A DNA stretch of 64,000 nucleotides, from positions 124,001 through 188,000 of the forward strand of contig NZ_QREV01000002.1 of assembly GCF_003363715.1 (NCBI RefSeq), given 5' to 3'. Each line of letters opens with the position of its first letter. Position 1 is the stretch's first letter. Positions 16,831 to 25,956 of the stretch are shown piece by piece. The notes beneath the pieces were generated by a model. The model made no database searches and was not told the origin of the DNA. It was given only the letters and a program-made list of their open reading frames with translations. The position numbers and the translations under genes are program-made. This DNA is from Parabacteroides acidifaciens (lineage in GTDB: Bacteria; Bacteroidota; Bacteroidia; Bacteroidales; Tannerellaceae).

Positions 16831-17274
16831 TTATATGAAATGCGATAAGGCGTTAACTATTTTATCCCGGCTGATCCCTTCGCGAGGAATGATCAGGATG
16901 GTGTCGTCGCCGGCGATTGTCCCCAATATTTCGTGAGGCGCATGCGTGTCGATGTCGGAGGCGATCCCCATTGCATATCCCGGACGGGTCTTGACTACTG
17001 CTAAGTTTCCCGAAAACTCGATGTTGGGATGATGCTGCGTTTGCTCTTTCGCGGGTTGCATAAGCGCTGAATAATCAGGCAGGCGATATACATAATTCCC
17101 GTTTCCGTCGTGTACCTTGACAACTTTCAGCTGCTTGATGTCGCGCGACAGTGTTGCTTGGGTAACCTGGAATCCGCTATTCTCCAATTGTTTAAGCAGC
17201 TCCTCCTGATTACCTATTTTCTCTGTCTGTATAATGCGGCAGATGGCATCCAATCGTTCTTTTTTTGTACTCAT
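16831..17274 (-). CDS. argR: arginine repressor
   Basis: A 147-residue ArgR/AhrC family protein. The start [16 protein letters not shown] is preferred; the longer reading runs through the promoter and ARG boxes. The N-terminal winged HTH holds [17 protein letters not shown]. The C-terminal oligomerisation and arginine-binding domain holds [17 protein letters not shown] (GTxAGDDT is the ligand motif). With arginine it should form a hexamer and repress the operon it heads (argR, GNAT, argG, argC, argD). Three ArgR-box-like sites lie just upstream. Confidence 0.94.
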   Translation of the reverse strand: MSTKKERLDAICRIIQTEKIGNQEELLKQLENSGFQVTQATLSRDIKQLKVVKVHDGNGNYVYRLPDYSALMQPAKEQTQHHPNIEFSGNLAVVKTRPGYAMGIASDIDTHAPHEILGTIAGDDTILIIPREGISRDKIVNALSHFI

Positions 17275-17277
17275 ACT

Positions 17278-17364
17278 TGTATATTTATGCAACAAGACTG
17301 CAAATATAAACAGTATGATTGAATAAATATGCAAATATCCGCTCTTTTTTTGCATAAATCTTTA
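17278..17364 (-). promoter_or_regulatory. arg operon promoter with three ARG-box-like operators
   Basis: The -7 box TATATTTG (minus, 17301-17308) precedes argR. Compared with the ArgR half-site dyad TGAATWWWWATTCA, the window holds TGAATAAATATGCA at 17320-17333 (13 of 14), TGTATATTTATGCA at 17278-17291 (12 of 14 as complement) and TGCATAAATCTTTA at 17351-17364 (11 of 14). Their centres are 42 and 31 bp apart, about four and three helical turns. The middle site covers the -33 region and the first covers the leader. Confidence 0.7.
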
Positions 17365-17424
17365 TATTCTTTATTCGTTGGGTAAAAAGCTCTTGTGAAT
17401 TGTTTATTAATAAAAGAGAAATCA

Positions 17425-17432
17425 TATTTTTG
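17425..17432 (+). promoter_or_regulatory. -7 box of the M48 protease gene
   Basis: TATTTTTG, 27 nt before the ATG. It is divergent from the arg promoter, and the third ARG-box-like site lies 60 bp upstream. Confidence 0.5.
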
Positions 17433-17459
17433 CAAACACTTAGAAACAAAAGATAAGAG

Positions 17460-18257
17460 ATGAAAAAGATTACAGGTTTATTTGTCGCAATGCTGTTATT
17501 GTTAAGTAGTTGCGGTAGTGTTCCACTGACCGGAAGAAAGCAGGTGTTGCTTGTTTCGGATCAGGAAGTGTTGTCGTCCAGTCTGACCCAATATTCCGAT
17601 TATATGAAGTCGGCTGCCAAATCGTCCTCCAAAGACGGGGCGGCTATGGTGACGCGTGTCGGCAAGAAGATTGCCGCCGCTACCGAACAATATCTGAAAA
17701 ATAATGGGTTGGAGAGTGAAATCAAGAATTTCTCCTGGGAGTTTAACTTGGTGAAAGACCCGCAGGTGAACGCTTTTTGTATGCCCGGTGGTAAAATTGT
17801 CGTCTATGAAGGGCTGATGCAGTTGGTTTCGTCGGACGACGAACTGGCTGTCGTAATCGGTCATGAAGTGGCGCATGCCGTTGCCAAACATAGCAACGAA
17901 CGCATGAGCCAGCAGTTGATGGCACAATACGGCGCCCAGATATTGGGGCAGGCGTTGAGCAATAAATCGGCCGCTGTCCAGCAGGTAGGAAATACAGTCT
18001 ATGGCTTAGGTGCACAATACGGCGTTATGCTGCCTTTCTCCCGCAAGCACGAATCGGAAGCCGATTACATGGGATTAGTCTTTATGGCAATGGCCGGTTA
18101 TAACCCGGAAGTCGCCGTCACTTTCTGGCAGAAGATGTCCGCCGGAAGTTCCGGCTCCACCCCCGAATTTATGAGCACGCACCCCAGCGATGCCACGCGT
18201 ATCAACGAGATCAAGCAGCATTTACCGGAGATTGAGAAGTATAGGACGAAGAAGTAA
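17460..18257 (+). CDS. M48-family zinc metalloprotease lipoprotein (LoiP/BepA-like)
   Basis: A 265-residue protein with lipobox LLSSC (Cys17). The zinc motif is His135-Glu136-x-x-His139 in VIGHEVAHAVAKH, with the third ligand in HESEADYMG. The C-terminal STHPSDATRINEIKQHLP is typical of periplasmic M48C peptidases that degrade or mature outer-membrane proteins. CGSVPLTG after the signal has no acidic surface-export motif, suggesting a periplasm-facing location. It is a single gene with its own promoter. Confidence 0.92.
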   Translation: MKKITGLFVAMLLLLSSCGSVPLTGRKQVLLVSDQEVLSSSLTQYSDYMKSAAKSSSKDGAAMVTRVGKKIAAATEQYLKNNGLESEIKNFSWEFNLVKDPQVNAFCMPGGKIVVYEGLMQLVSSDDELAVVIGHEVAHAVAKHSNERMSQQLMAQYGAQILGQALSNKSAAVQQVGNTVYGLGAQYGVMLPFSRKHESEADYMGLVFMAMAGYNPEVAVTFWQKMSAGSSGSTPEFMSTHPSDATRINEIKQHLPEIEKYRTKK

Positions 18258-18290
18258 TCTTATTTAAAAAAAGAAATTTTGTGTCGATAA

Positions 18291-18298
18291 TATATTTG
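18291..18298 (+). promoter_or_regulatory. -7 box of the PorT-like barrel gene
   Basis: TATATTTG, 49 nt before the ATG; no convincing -33 element. Confidence 0.5.
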
Positions 18299-18346
18299 TT
18301 CATCGCTTCGTTATTAAAGGGTATGAATGATTAAAATAGAAAGTGT

Positions 18347-18952
18347 ATGAACATGAAAAAAGTATTATTGTTTGCCTTGGTTCTTATGTTGGCTGCTCCT
18401 ATGTCTGCGCAGTGGTCTGTTGGAGGGAAAATAGGTTTGAATACATCTTCCGTAAACTATCCGGATGATATCGAGAATCCTTCGCATTGCTTTGGTATAA
18501 ACGGAGGTTTTCTCACGCAGTATCGGTTTAACCGTTTTTTCAGCCTGCAAGCCGAGTTGTTGTACATGAAACAGGGCTATAAGGAGAAGGATCTTATTTG
18601 GATTAACATGGGGGATGATCCGATGGATATGGATATCGCCCTTCATTATTTGGAAATTCCTTTTTTAGCCAAATTTACGCATAAGACGGGTCTTAATCTT
18701 CAGCTCGGACCACAGATCGGTTTTCTACTTAAAAGAAGGTTGCGGGTCGGTGAAGTGGTACAGCAGCAGAAGCTGATGGGCGAAAAGCAACCATTCGATT
18801 TCAGCCTTGCTTTTGGGGCCGGATATGAATTCAAAAACGGATTTCTTTTTGATTTCAGGTATTTGCTGGGGCTGACAAGCGCTTACAAAAATGTGGAGGG
18901 ATTTCAAAACAGGACTTTTTATTTTTCATTGGGTTATAAATTTGATTTGTAA
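18347..18952 (+). CDS. PorT-like outer-membrane beta-barrel protein
   Basis: A 201-residue protein. Signal peptide MNMKKVLLFALVLMLAAPMSAQ (start 18347 or 18353) is followed by WSVGGKIGLNTSSVNY and alternating amphipathic strands. It ends in an aromatic strand, FYFSLGYKFDL, as outer-membrane barrels do. Size and layout match the small PorT/OMP_b-brl_2 family of eight-stranded barrels in Bacteroidetes, whose roles are mostly unknown. No operon partner: the next gene is 0.87 kb away on the other strand. Confidence 0.8.
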   Translation: MNMKKVLLFALVLMLAAPMSAQWSVGGKIGLNTSSVNYPDDIENPSHCFGINGGFLTQYRFNRFFSLQAELLYMKQGYKEKDLIWINMGDDPMDMDIALHYLEIPFLAKFTHKTGLNLQLGPQIGFLLKRRLRVGEVVQQQKLMGEKQPFDFSLAFGAGYEFKNGFLFDFRYLLGLTSAYKNVEGFQNRTFYFSLGYKFDL

Positions 18953-19110
18953 ACGTGCTGAAAAATGATATTGTAAGTTGTCATTTTATCATTGACTTAT
19001 TGTATAAAACGCATTTTTTTAGATTCAAAAGGCATCCGAAATTAAACAAATGTTAATCCGCTTTTTTGACCTCAAAAAGGGACTTTTCTCTCTTTTTTGA
19101 GTGTTTTCCG

Positions 19111-19230
19111 CCATTGCGACCGTCCTCTTTGCCATTACGACCGTGCTAATGTGTAGTGCACTCGGCACCTCGCGAAGATTAGGACGGTCGTAATGGCGAT
19201 TATGACCGTCCTAATTGGAAAGAGGACCGT
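19111..19230. repeat. nested GACCGTCCTAAT palindrome cluster with alternative stems
   Basis: Stem A pairs 19131-19150 with 19178-19197 (19 of 20 bp). Stem B pairs 19178-19194 with 19199-19215 (16 of 17 bp, 4-nt loop). Both use 19178-19194, so they exclude each other. An outer TCCTCTTT/AAAGAGGA pairing (19123-19130 with 19219-19226) encloses both. The unit GACCGTCCTAAT occurs several times in both orientations. Confidence 0.75.
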
Positions 19231-19672
19231 TTTCAGGGCAAAAAAGCACCTGAATTTCCTTGAGATATTTGGGACGCCGTCCGTTTTGTTTTCAAATATT
19301 CGATTCTCCGGGAGTTAAGCTTTATCACTTTGTCGGCGTTTCCGGTTTTTGCCAATCAAATTGCACGCTTTTCGAAACGGATTGCGCACCTCGTTTTTTC
19401 TATTGTCAGAAAGGGGAGCTTAAACCGTGAAAAGAGTCAATCTAAAAAGGATCAGATTTTCGGACGAAATAGAAAAACGTCCGAAATGAGGGTTATTGTA
19501 AATTTCTTAATTTACAGAAGGTCTAAATCTAAGAAATAATGAGCCTGTAAAATGCTGACTTGGTTGTTGTTTTTGGCTTGATCCAAAAGTAACCAGAAGA
19601 TCAAGGCTTAACCGTTCGGGCTACTTCGGGCTATAGCGAACCGATTATGTTTACACCCACAATGGCCGTGGG

Positions 19673-19809
19673 GGATATGTCAAAAGTCCCTTGTCCCCGC
19701 GCTTGACGCGGGGCCGCAAAAGAACAGGCCTTATCAATCAGTTGTTTATACGGTCGGTTTTAATGCGATCCCGCGTCAAGCGCGGGAACAAGGCTGTTTT
19801 GACACATCC
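19673..19809. repeat. pair of inverted REP-like hairpins (BIME-like)
   Basis: Arms 19673-19713 and 19769-19809 are inverted copies over about 41 bp with few mismatches. Each arm also holds its own small hairpin (CCCGCG-CTTGA-CGCGGG). Two head-to-head REP units separated by about 55 bp just past the stop of the giant gene; this may act as its terminator or protect the mRNA end. Confidence 0.75.
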
Positions 19810-19818
19810 TCGTCTTGA

Positions 19819-22800
19819 TTATTTGAGGACTTTGAGGTGCTCTTCATTGTGAACAAGAATATACATGTTGTCTTGCAAAAGCGGGATCAGCTGTTCGGTG
19901 GTAGTCACCTTTGCCTGGTAGAGCCGTTGGCCTGTGGCGGAATAGACGGTTAATACTTTTCCCAGTGTCAGGCCGCTGACAAGGATTCCGTTTGACATGG
20001 CTACGGCGCGTATGGATGTCTGCTCCACCTTTTCGTTTCCGGTAGGAGTGGATGGCCCGGAAGGCGAATCGCTCGTCCATTTGCCATAGAGTGTCATGTC
20101 TTGGGGCACTATGTTCTTGAAATCCCATATTTCGGTAAACGACGCGTCTGTGTACCAACCGTCGAAGGTGTATCCGCTGCGTACCGGCTCTGCGGGCTCT
20201 GCGACAGGTGTCAAACAGGTGGTGGACTGGGTGAAAGGCGGGAGGCCGTCGATCGTGAAAGTCACATTCACCTCCTGCGGCGCGCCGTCGGGCAGCTCGT
20301 CCAGCATGACGCCGAGAATGTTGCTTGTGCCGTCGGCGTCCGGGAAGTTGATACGGAAGTAGCCTATGCCTTGTTCGCTCTGGAGATTCGCTTTTTTCAG
20401 GTCAACCTGTACGCTTCCGCCCTCATTGGGCCATGAAACGGCAGTGCTGTTTATGTTTGTCCAGTTCGTTTGATCGGTGGAGTATTGCACTGTTCTTTCT
20501 GGCGAATCGGAGCGCAGTTTTTGTTGTTCTTCCCAAGGCTTTTCGGGTTCGCTGAATTGGAGCGTCAAATAATCTTCAGCCTTCGAGATTATTGCATCCG
20601 GAACAACCGGCTCTTCGTATGATCTTACATGAAGGATGGCAACATCTCCTAAGAGTTTCTTATAATGGACCATCAAGGTTACATCTCCGGCACCTTCACC
20701 ATAGGGTAAAATTCCTTTGCTAAAGGAGGCGAGAGCGGTACTGTCGGTTTCCTTCTTGAGTGAGGCCATCTTGTGTTTGTCATAATTGATGTCCCATGTG
20801 ATGGCATTGGGATCGGTGATCTCCGTCTGCTCGTCTTTCTGGTCGATGATCCGTGCAAGAAGTTTAACATCCGCTTTTCCGTCTTTATTTAACCTGAAAG
20901 TCGTATAACCGCCCGGTGTGAGGAGTTTGACCGATTTGGTTTGATCTTTGCCGGATGTGAAGTCTGAGCTTACAAGATACTTCCCGATTGTTATATTGCC
21001 TGCCTTGTCGATCGCTTTGAAATTGAGCACAAGGGAGTCTGTAACATCCAGGGAGAAGCCTTTGGCTGTGAGCTGCGGGGTGATGTCATGTCCGTTGAGG
21101 AAGAGGTCTGCCCCGGCTTCAGTCGTTCCCGAGAGGATGAACCGGACATTGTCTTTCGACGTGCCGTCGCGTTCGAGGCTCGTAAGCATCAGAATCGGCG
21201 GAACGTTGTCTATTTTTATGCGGAACTCATAGAGGGTCGTGTCGCTATTGTTATTATAGAACAGGGCCTGCGCATAGTATGTCGTGTCTTTATCGAGCGG
21301 CGTCATCTCTACAGTGAACTCGGTTCCTGATGAGGTCGGTGTTATCTTATCATAAGTTACTCCATCTACCGAATGCCTGAATTCCATGTTGGCTGAACCG
21401 GAGTTGATGCTGCTTTGACAATTTAGTATTAACTTATCGCTGCTCTGCGCATAGATGACAGTACCGGCAATGGATGCGGGAGTTGCATCCAGCAGTAATC
21501 CGTTCGTTATTACCGGTACCTGCTCTTTATTCTCCTTCTCCAGGTAAAACTTTGTCGGGAGTGCATATAAAGTGAAAAACTCGGGATCGGGTATCATCAG
21601 CGAATCATTGACCGAACCGGCTTTTCCGAATATGTTTGTAATGGAGTCGAGTTGGTGGAAAGGCTTCACGGTGACTGCATACTTTTTGTTGGTTTCCAGC
21701 ACTGCGGATGAGTTGTTGTCATTGTTAGATTCGGGTCTGCCGGCACGAACACGGAGTTCACTGGCATCCTTGTTTGCTGTAAAGGTAGAACTCTTCCCGG
21801 CTTCATCCGTGAAGGTCACGATGTAGCCGTCTGTCTTTTCATTGGAACTGCTTTGCCAGGTTATTTGTGCTATTCCACTGCCGGCTGCTTTTCCTGTTAC
21901 GGCGGTCGCTTCTCCCGGATTATTCGGATTGGTATAGGAGTATTGTTCCTTGCTGAAGGCTTTGCTGACCGGTTCGTATAGGTCGTAAGTTTCGTTGCTT
22001 CCTTCAATCTTTGCCTGATCTACAAATTTTTCGAGCGTGACTTGCACATAGTATTTGCCGTTCACGGTCTTGAAGGCTTCGCTTTGGGGATTTATAGTAT
22101 AGTCACTTATGCTGCCCTGTATCTGAATTGTATCGATCGGTTGTAAGTTCGTCTGATTAACCGTGTCTTCTACCAATGCATACAGCAGGCGGTAGTTAGA
22201 GTCACTATCGATATTGTCGGCTGAAAGGTTGACTGTTGTTTGATTAGTCAGCTTGACATCGTGAATCTTTTCCGTCTCCTGTGCGACAAATATCTGCATT
22301 TCAATCTTTCCGTTACCGTCGAGTTCAGTACCATCGGCATTCATTGCTTCCACCTTCCAGTCTCCTGCAAAGTTCATATTATCTTCTGCGCTTTTATTTA
22401 ACGGGAGGCTTACCTCGTAATAGTCAAGTGCCTTTCCGTCTGCATCGAGCGCCTGGTGCCATTGCAGGTCGTTGGCTGCGAAATCCTGGCTGTATAATGC
22501 GTCATTTTCATCTTTCATCGGCGTCGTAACCTTCAGTCCTGTCTGATTGCTTTTCGAGCGTACGCGCAGGATAATACGGTTCTCATCTACACTAAGCGGT
22601 TCGGTTGCCGAAGCTTTATAACCATCCCCGAAAGCGCGCAGGAAGGAACTCTGTTTGCGCTTCTGCACCGGGATGATATTGGATGTAAAGGTGATCGGAC
22701 GGTTATTGCCTGTATCCGTGCTTCTCAACCGGGAGGGTTGCGGCAAGATATATTCGTAGCCGTAGATCGGCATACCGGCCTCTACGTCTTTCCCGGAACG

Positions 22801-25800
22801 CAAACCGGCGCCTGCTGTCAGGGCTTGGGGCGTTGAGTATTTATATTGTATCCATGCGTAGGCATCGATGCTACCACTAAGGAATGCGAAATCGATATAC
22901 GCTTTGATGCTGGCATCAGCCCGGATATAATCTTTGTTACCGCTTATTCCGGCTTCAGCCTCGAGGCCTGCAAACGGCAGGTCTATGGGGATGGCCAGCT
23001 TGATTTTGCCCCAATAATCCACATCCATTACATCATAAAGAATTTCGCTGACTTCCGTAAGTGACACGTTGCCCGGATTCTCTATCTTATTCATTATATA
23101 GTCCTTGCCTTTACGGCTTTTCGCGAGGTCGACACGGAGGCGTGCGCCGGCATCTCCCGTCAGGACTCCGATTCCACCTACGTCCAACTTGCCCTTGCCG
23201 GATACCTCGAACCAGGGGATTGTCTTTTTGTTATAGGTTGTACCTCCCCACGAACACATCCCTTCCATGTCTGTCAGGAGAGGAATGAATATATCCAGAC
23301 TGGCATCCGTCATCCCGACATGGGTTGCATTCAGTATACCAGTCCCGGCCACATTGATAGGCCCCTTACCGAGTCCTAAAGTCCCCCTCAACTCCATGGT
23401 GGGCGGGTTGGTCAGGTAGTTTCTGGAACTGGTGTTGTCAAGGTTTTTGACATCGATTAAGAGCTTCAGGTCGCAGACACCTATCGGGCCTTCATACCCG
23501 ACCTTGAAACTGGTGGGCAACCACAAATCGAAAGGCAAATCGCTGGTATGTCCTTGCTGGTTGTATCGGTCGTCTACCGGCTTGCATTCTAATCCTCCTT
23601 TTGCCTCGAAGAGCCGATAGAGATTGAAGGAGCCGTCGATATTGAAATACCGGTTTTTGCTCAGGGGGAGCATGTCGAAATTCACATCGGCTTGCGCCTT
23701 GAATCCGATCTGTTCGAACAGGTGCAGGCCGAGTGTCCCGTTCAGCAGGGAACCGCGTGCCCCCATGAAACCGTATTCACCGAATAAGGATTCTTCCACA
23801 TTCAGCTCTGCATCCAGGATGTTGGAAGGCAGGAAACAGTCGGCTTTGGCTTTCCCGTTCAGCGAGAAGCCGTCGAGGTAGAGCCTGGGCGTTCCGGTGT
23901 CGGATATTGTGACGTCGCCAATACCCACTCCCTGGTTCGCGACGCCTCCTTGTATCAGGATAGGCGTCCTTTTGTCGTCTGCATCTGCATACGTGTTTCT
24001 GTAATTGATATTGCTGTCCATTTCGATGCGAATCTGATTCTTTTCGCCTGAACTGGAGCTGAATACTTTCTGTCCGTAAGCATATAAGTTCGTGATCACT
24101 GTCCCGTTGCTATTACTGAGTGTTATGAACTTGACGGTTTCGGCTTTTTGATCCCAGGTCAGCGTAGCGAGCGGAGAAGGCGTGCTTGAATTAACCTTGT
24201 CGTTCTTCAGCTGCATGACACCGTTGATCAACGCATTTTCGTTGATGTTATATATGATTTTGTCATCCGTACTGTTTTTATCTTTCTCCATAAAACCGGT
24301 TATTTTCATCAGCGTCTTGCTTGAACCGTGGAGAGGCGGTTCGTAACGGCTTACAGACAAATACTTGCCATCCTCCTGCACGACCACCAGTTGCGTGACG
24401 ATTTTGTCCGGATCTATAGTCTCCACATTCTTCTCTACAGTAAAATTATGTTTGAATGTTTCGCCGTTTTTTCCGATGCAGTGTAGCTGGTATTTTCCTA
24501 ACGGTTGATCCTCTAATAAGGTGGAAAGGTCGAAACAATAGCCTAAGTCACCGGGTGTGGAAAGTGTGGTTATTTCTGTTCCTATCTTTTCATACTCATC
24601 GTTATAAAGTTCAACTTTCGAGAACTTCTCGGTATTACTTAATAGGAGATAGATCTTTTGGTCTCCAGAGGCAGGCAGTGCCTCTGGAAATGCTCCGTAG
24701 AACCGGAGCATATCTTCTGCTCCCGGTAGCGTATATTCTTCAGTTTTACTGCAACTGGCCGGTAGCTTTTCCCAAACCTGGCTTACCGACGAGGTTAAGT
24801 TGGCCGTTGGTGTCTGGAGGGCAAGTGTCAGGCCGCGGTTAGTTTCGCTGAATGAAGGATAAAACATATTGACCGGCCAGTCCAATGAGAGCGAGTCGTT
24901 TGGTAAAACTCTGAATGAGGTGCTTTTTCCTGCATAAGGCGGCTCTGATCCCAAAGTAAAATCTCCGCCTATTGACCAAATCTCATCGCTCGATACGGGA
25001 TATCCATTATATTGATCTTGATATGATTGTTGATTTTTGCCGCTGAAGAAATAGGTTAAAACCGGTTGGAAAGCTGTTACGTATATGGGATAAGCGGCCT
25101 GGTTGATATAGGTTATATGAACGGTGTTCGATTCTGTTTTGTTGTCGACTCCGTACATTAGCTCGCCACCATTGTCTGGCTTGAGTATGGTTTTATACTC
25201 AAACCTGGATTTTACCTTCAGGGCATTTGACTGATAGGGCATTTCTTCTATAACAAAGTAATGACCGTTTAAGTCACTGGCCATTGCTAATGATTGGTAA
25301 TTTGCTTTGTTGTCGCTTTGCCCGTATTTATCCACATCTATCGTTGAAATAGACTCCTTGACCAAATGAAAAGAAATAAACGCCCCTTTATATTTTTTGA
25401 GATCTTTCCAGGGGCGTTTCTTGTCGAGAAAGCTGTTGAGATCATCTTTGCTTTCAAATTGGGCACACAGGAAGGTGATTTTATTCAGGTCATCATAAGA
25501 CTTCTTCAAGGAAAGGATACAGTTTCCCTTTTCTGGTTCGTCCGTCGTCTTGAGGAAGAGGGATTCTCCATACTTGGAAGTCCCGCTCTTCGCCCGTAAT
25601 TTAACAGGAATCCAGCCTCCGGGAGAGTGACCATTTACGTCTGTGTAAAGCAGCGTGCCTCTGTTTGCCTTTTTAAAGAACACATAAATTTCGCTACCGT
25701 GTGTCGGATCTTGTGCGGAGATTTTGTTTACACCGCTACACAGCAGGGCTGCCAGAATAAAAAGGTATATCAGCCATCGGTTGTGTGGACGGAGAGATAA

Positions 25801-25821
25801 AATAGTAACTTCTTTCTTCAT
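19819..25821 (-). CDS. 2000-residue secreted multidomain protein, function unknown
   Basis: Signal peptide to about residue 36 (LFILAALLCSGVNKISAQ). Residues about 40-640 are beta-rich with no family I recognise. About 640-1000 is a Gly-rich amphipathic strand region (LNGTLGLHLFEQIGFKAQADVNF, KGPINVAGTGILNATHVG) resembling stacked AsmA- or barrel-like strands. An Fn3-type domain lies near 1300-1400, an Ig-like domain (SGTTEAGADLFLNG) near 1540-1620, and an InlB-type B-repeat (GYTFDGWYTDASFTEIWDF) near 1880-1920. The last about 70 residues (LTVYSATGQRLY..MYILVHNEEHLKVLK) resemble type IX secretion C-terminal sorting domains or DUF6383. It is a stand-alone gene flanked by repeats, and probably surface-exposed. 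The AraC-type regulator upstream is the likely controller. Confidence 0.85.
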   Translation of the reverse strand: MKKEVTILSLRPHNRWLIYLFILAALLCSGVNKISAQDPTHGSEIYVFFKKANRGTLLYTDVNGHSPGGWIPVKLRAKSGTSKYGESLFLKTTDEPEKGNCILSLKKSYDDLNKITFLCAQFESKDDLNSFLDKKRPWKDLKKYKGAFISFHLVKESISTIDVDKYGQSDNKANYQSLAMASDLNGHYFVIEEMPYQSNALKVKSRFEYKTILKPDNGGELMYGVDNKTESNTVHITYINQAAYPIYVTAFQPVLTYFFSGKNQQSYQDQYNGYPVSSDEIWSIGGDFTLGSEPPYAGKSTSFRVLPNDSLSLDWPVNMFYPSFSETNRGLTLALQTPTANLTSSVSQVWEKLPASCSKTEEYTLPGAEDMLRFYGAFPEALPASGDQKIYLLLSNTEKFSKVELYNDEYEKIGTEITTLSTPGDLGYCFDLSTLLEDQPLGKYQLHCIGKNGETFKHNFTVEKNVETIDPDKIVTQLVVVQEDGKYLSVSRYEPPLHGSSKTLMKITGFMEKDKNSTDDKIIYNINENALINGVMQLKNDKVNSSTPSPLATLTWDQKAETVKFITLSNSNGTVITNLYAYGQKVFSSSSGEKNQIRIEMDSNINYRNTYADADDKRTPILIQGGVANQGVGIGDVTISDTGTPRLYLDGFSLNGKAKADCFLPSNILDAELNVEESLFGEYGFMGARGSLLNGTLGLHLFEQIGFKAQADVNFDMLPLSKNRYFNIDGSFNLYRLFEAKGGLECKPVDDRYNQQGHTSDLPFDLWLPTSFKVGYEGPIGVCDLKLLIDVKNLDNTSSRNYLTNPPTMELRGTLGLGKGPINVAGTGILNATHVGMTDASLDIFIPLLTDMEGMCSWGGTTYNKKTIPWFEVSGKGKLDVGGIGVLTGDAGARLRVDLAKSRKGKDYIMNKIENPGNVSLTEVSEILYDVMDVDYWGKIKLAIPIDLPFAGLEAEAGISGNKDYIRADASIKAYIDFAFLSGSIDAYAWIQYKYSTPQALTAGAGLRSGKDVEAGMPIYGYEYILPQPSRLRSTDTGNNRPITFTSNIIPVQKRKQSSFLRAFGDGYKASATEPLSVDENRIILRVRSKSNQTGLKVTTPMKDENDALYSQDFAANDLQWHQALDADGKALDYYEVSLPLNKSAEDNMNFAGDWKVEAMNADGTELDGNGKIEMQIFVAQETEKIHDVKLTNQTTVNLSADNIDSDSNYRLLYALVEDTVNQTNLQPIDTIQIQGSISDYTINPQSEAFKTVNGKYYVQVTLEKFVDQAKIEGSNETYDLYEPVSKAFSKEQYSYTNPNNPGEATAVTGKAAGSGIAQITWQSSSNEKTDGYIVTFTDEAGKSSTFTANKDASELRVRAGRPESNNDNNSSAVLETNKKYAVTVKPFHQLDSITNIFGKAGSVNDSLMIPDPEFFTLYALPTKFYLEKENKEQVPVITNGLLLDATPASIAGTVIYAQSSDKLILNCQSSINSGSANMEFRHSVDGVTYDKITPTSSGTEFTVEMTPLDKDTTYYAQALFYNNNSDTTLYEFRIKIDNVPPILMLTSLERDGTSKDNVRFILSGTTEAGADLFLNGHDITPQLTAKGFSLDVTDSLVLNFKAIDKAGNITIGKYLVSSDFTSGKDQTKSVKLLTPGGYTTFRLNKDGKADVKLLARIIDQKDEQTEITDPNAITWDINYDKHKMASLKKETDSTALASFSKGILPYGEGAGDVTLMVHYKKLLGDVAILHVRSYEEPVVPDAIISKAEDYLTLQFSEPEKPWEEQQKLRSDSPERTVQYSTDQTNWTNINSTAVSWPNEGGSVQVDLKKANLQSEQGIGYFRINFPDADGTSNILGVMLDELPDGAPQEVNVTFTIDGLPPFTQSTTCLTPVAEPAEPVRSGYTFDGWYTDASFTEIWDFKNIVPQDMTLYGKWTSDSPSGPSTPTGNEKVEQTSIRAVAMSNGILVSGLTLGKVLTVYSATGQRLYQAKVTTTEQLIPLLQDNMYILVHNEEHLKVLK

Positions 25822-25862
25822 ATTAATCTACTTTTAATTGATTAGACCTCGGATGTCGTCTG

Positions 25863-25931
25863 TAAAAGTAGATGAGGAGAGGGAGAAGGATATGTCACTT
25901 TGTCCTGCGGTTGGTCCAAATTGTCCTGCGG
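25863..25931 (-). promoter_or_regulatory. promoter of the giant gene with a 21-bp-spaced direct-repeat operator
   Basis: TTGTCCTGCGG occurs at 25900-25910 and 25921-25931, start to start 21 bp (two helical turns), the classic form of an AraC-family operator. A weak -7 box TACTTTTA (minus, 25863-25870) lies 29 nt nearer the gene with no TTTG at -33, as expected of an activator-dependent promoter. CTACTTTTA (25828-25836) and TAAAAGTAG (25863-25871) also form an inverted repeat in the leader. Confidence 0.6.
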
Positions 25932-25956
25932 AAGAGTAATTTTACGAATAAAGGAA

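Larger units (their letters stand above)
18953..19818. other. 866-bp intergenic region with palindromic elements, no credible gene
   Basis: Contains a nested palindrome cluster (19111-19230), a short GGCTTGAT/ATCAAGGC dyad (about 19577-19609) and a pair of inverted REP-like hairpins (19673-19809). A 69-codon open frame at 19330-19539 has strongly basic, unlikely protein content and is not counted. No promoter box or tRNA was recognised. Confidence 0.7.

Noticed and set aside
19330-19539. 69-codon open frame in the repeat-rich gap
   Set aside because: Very basic, no promoter box or similarity recognised, and embedded among palindromes.
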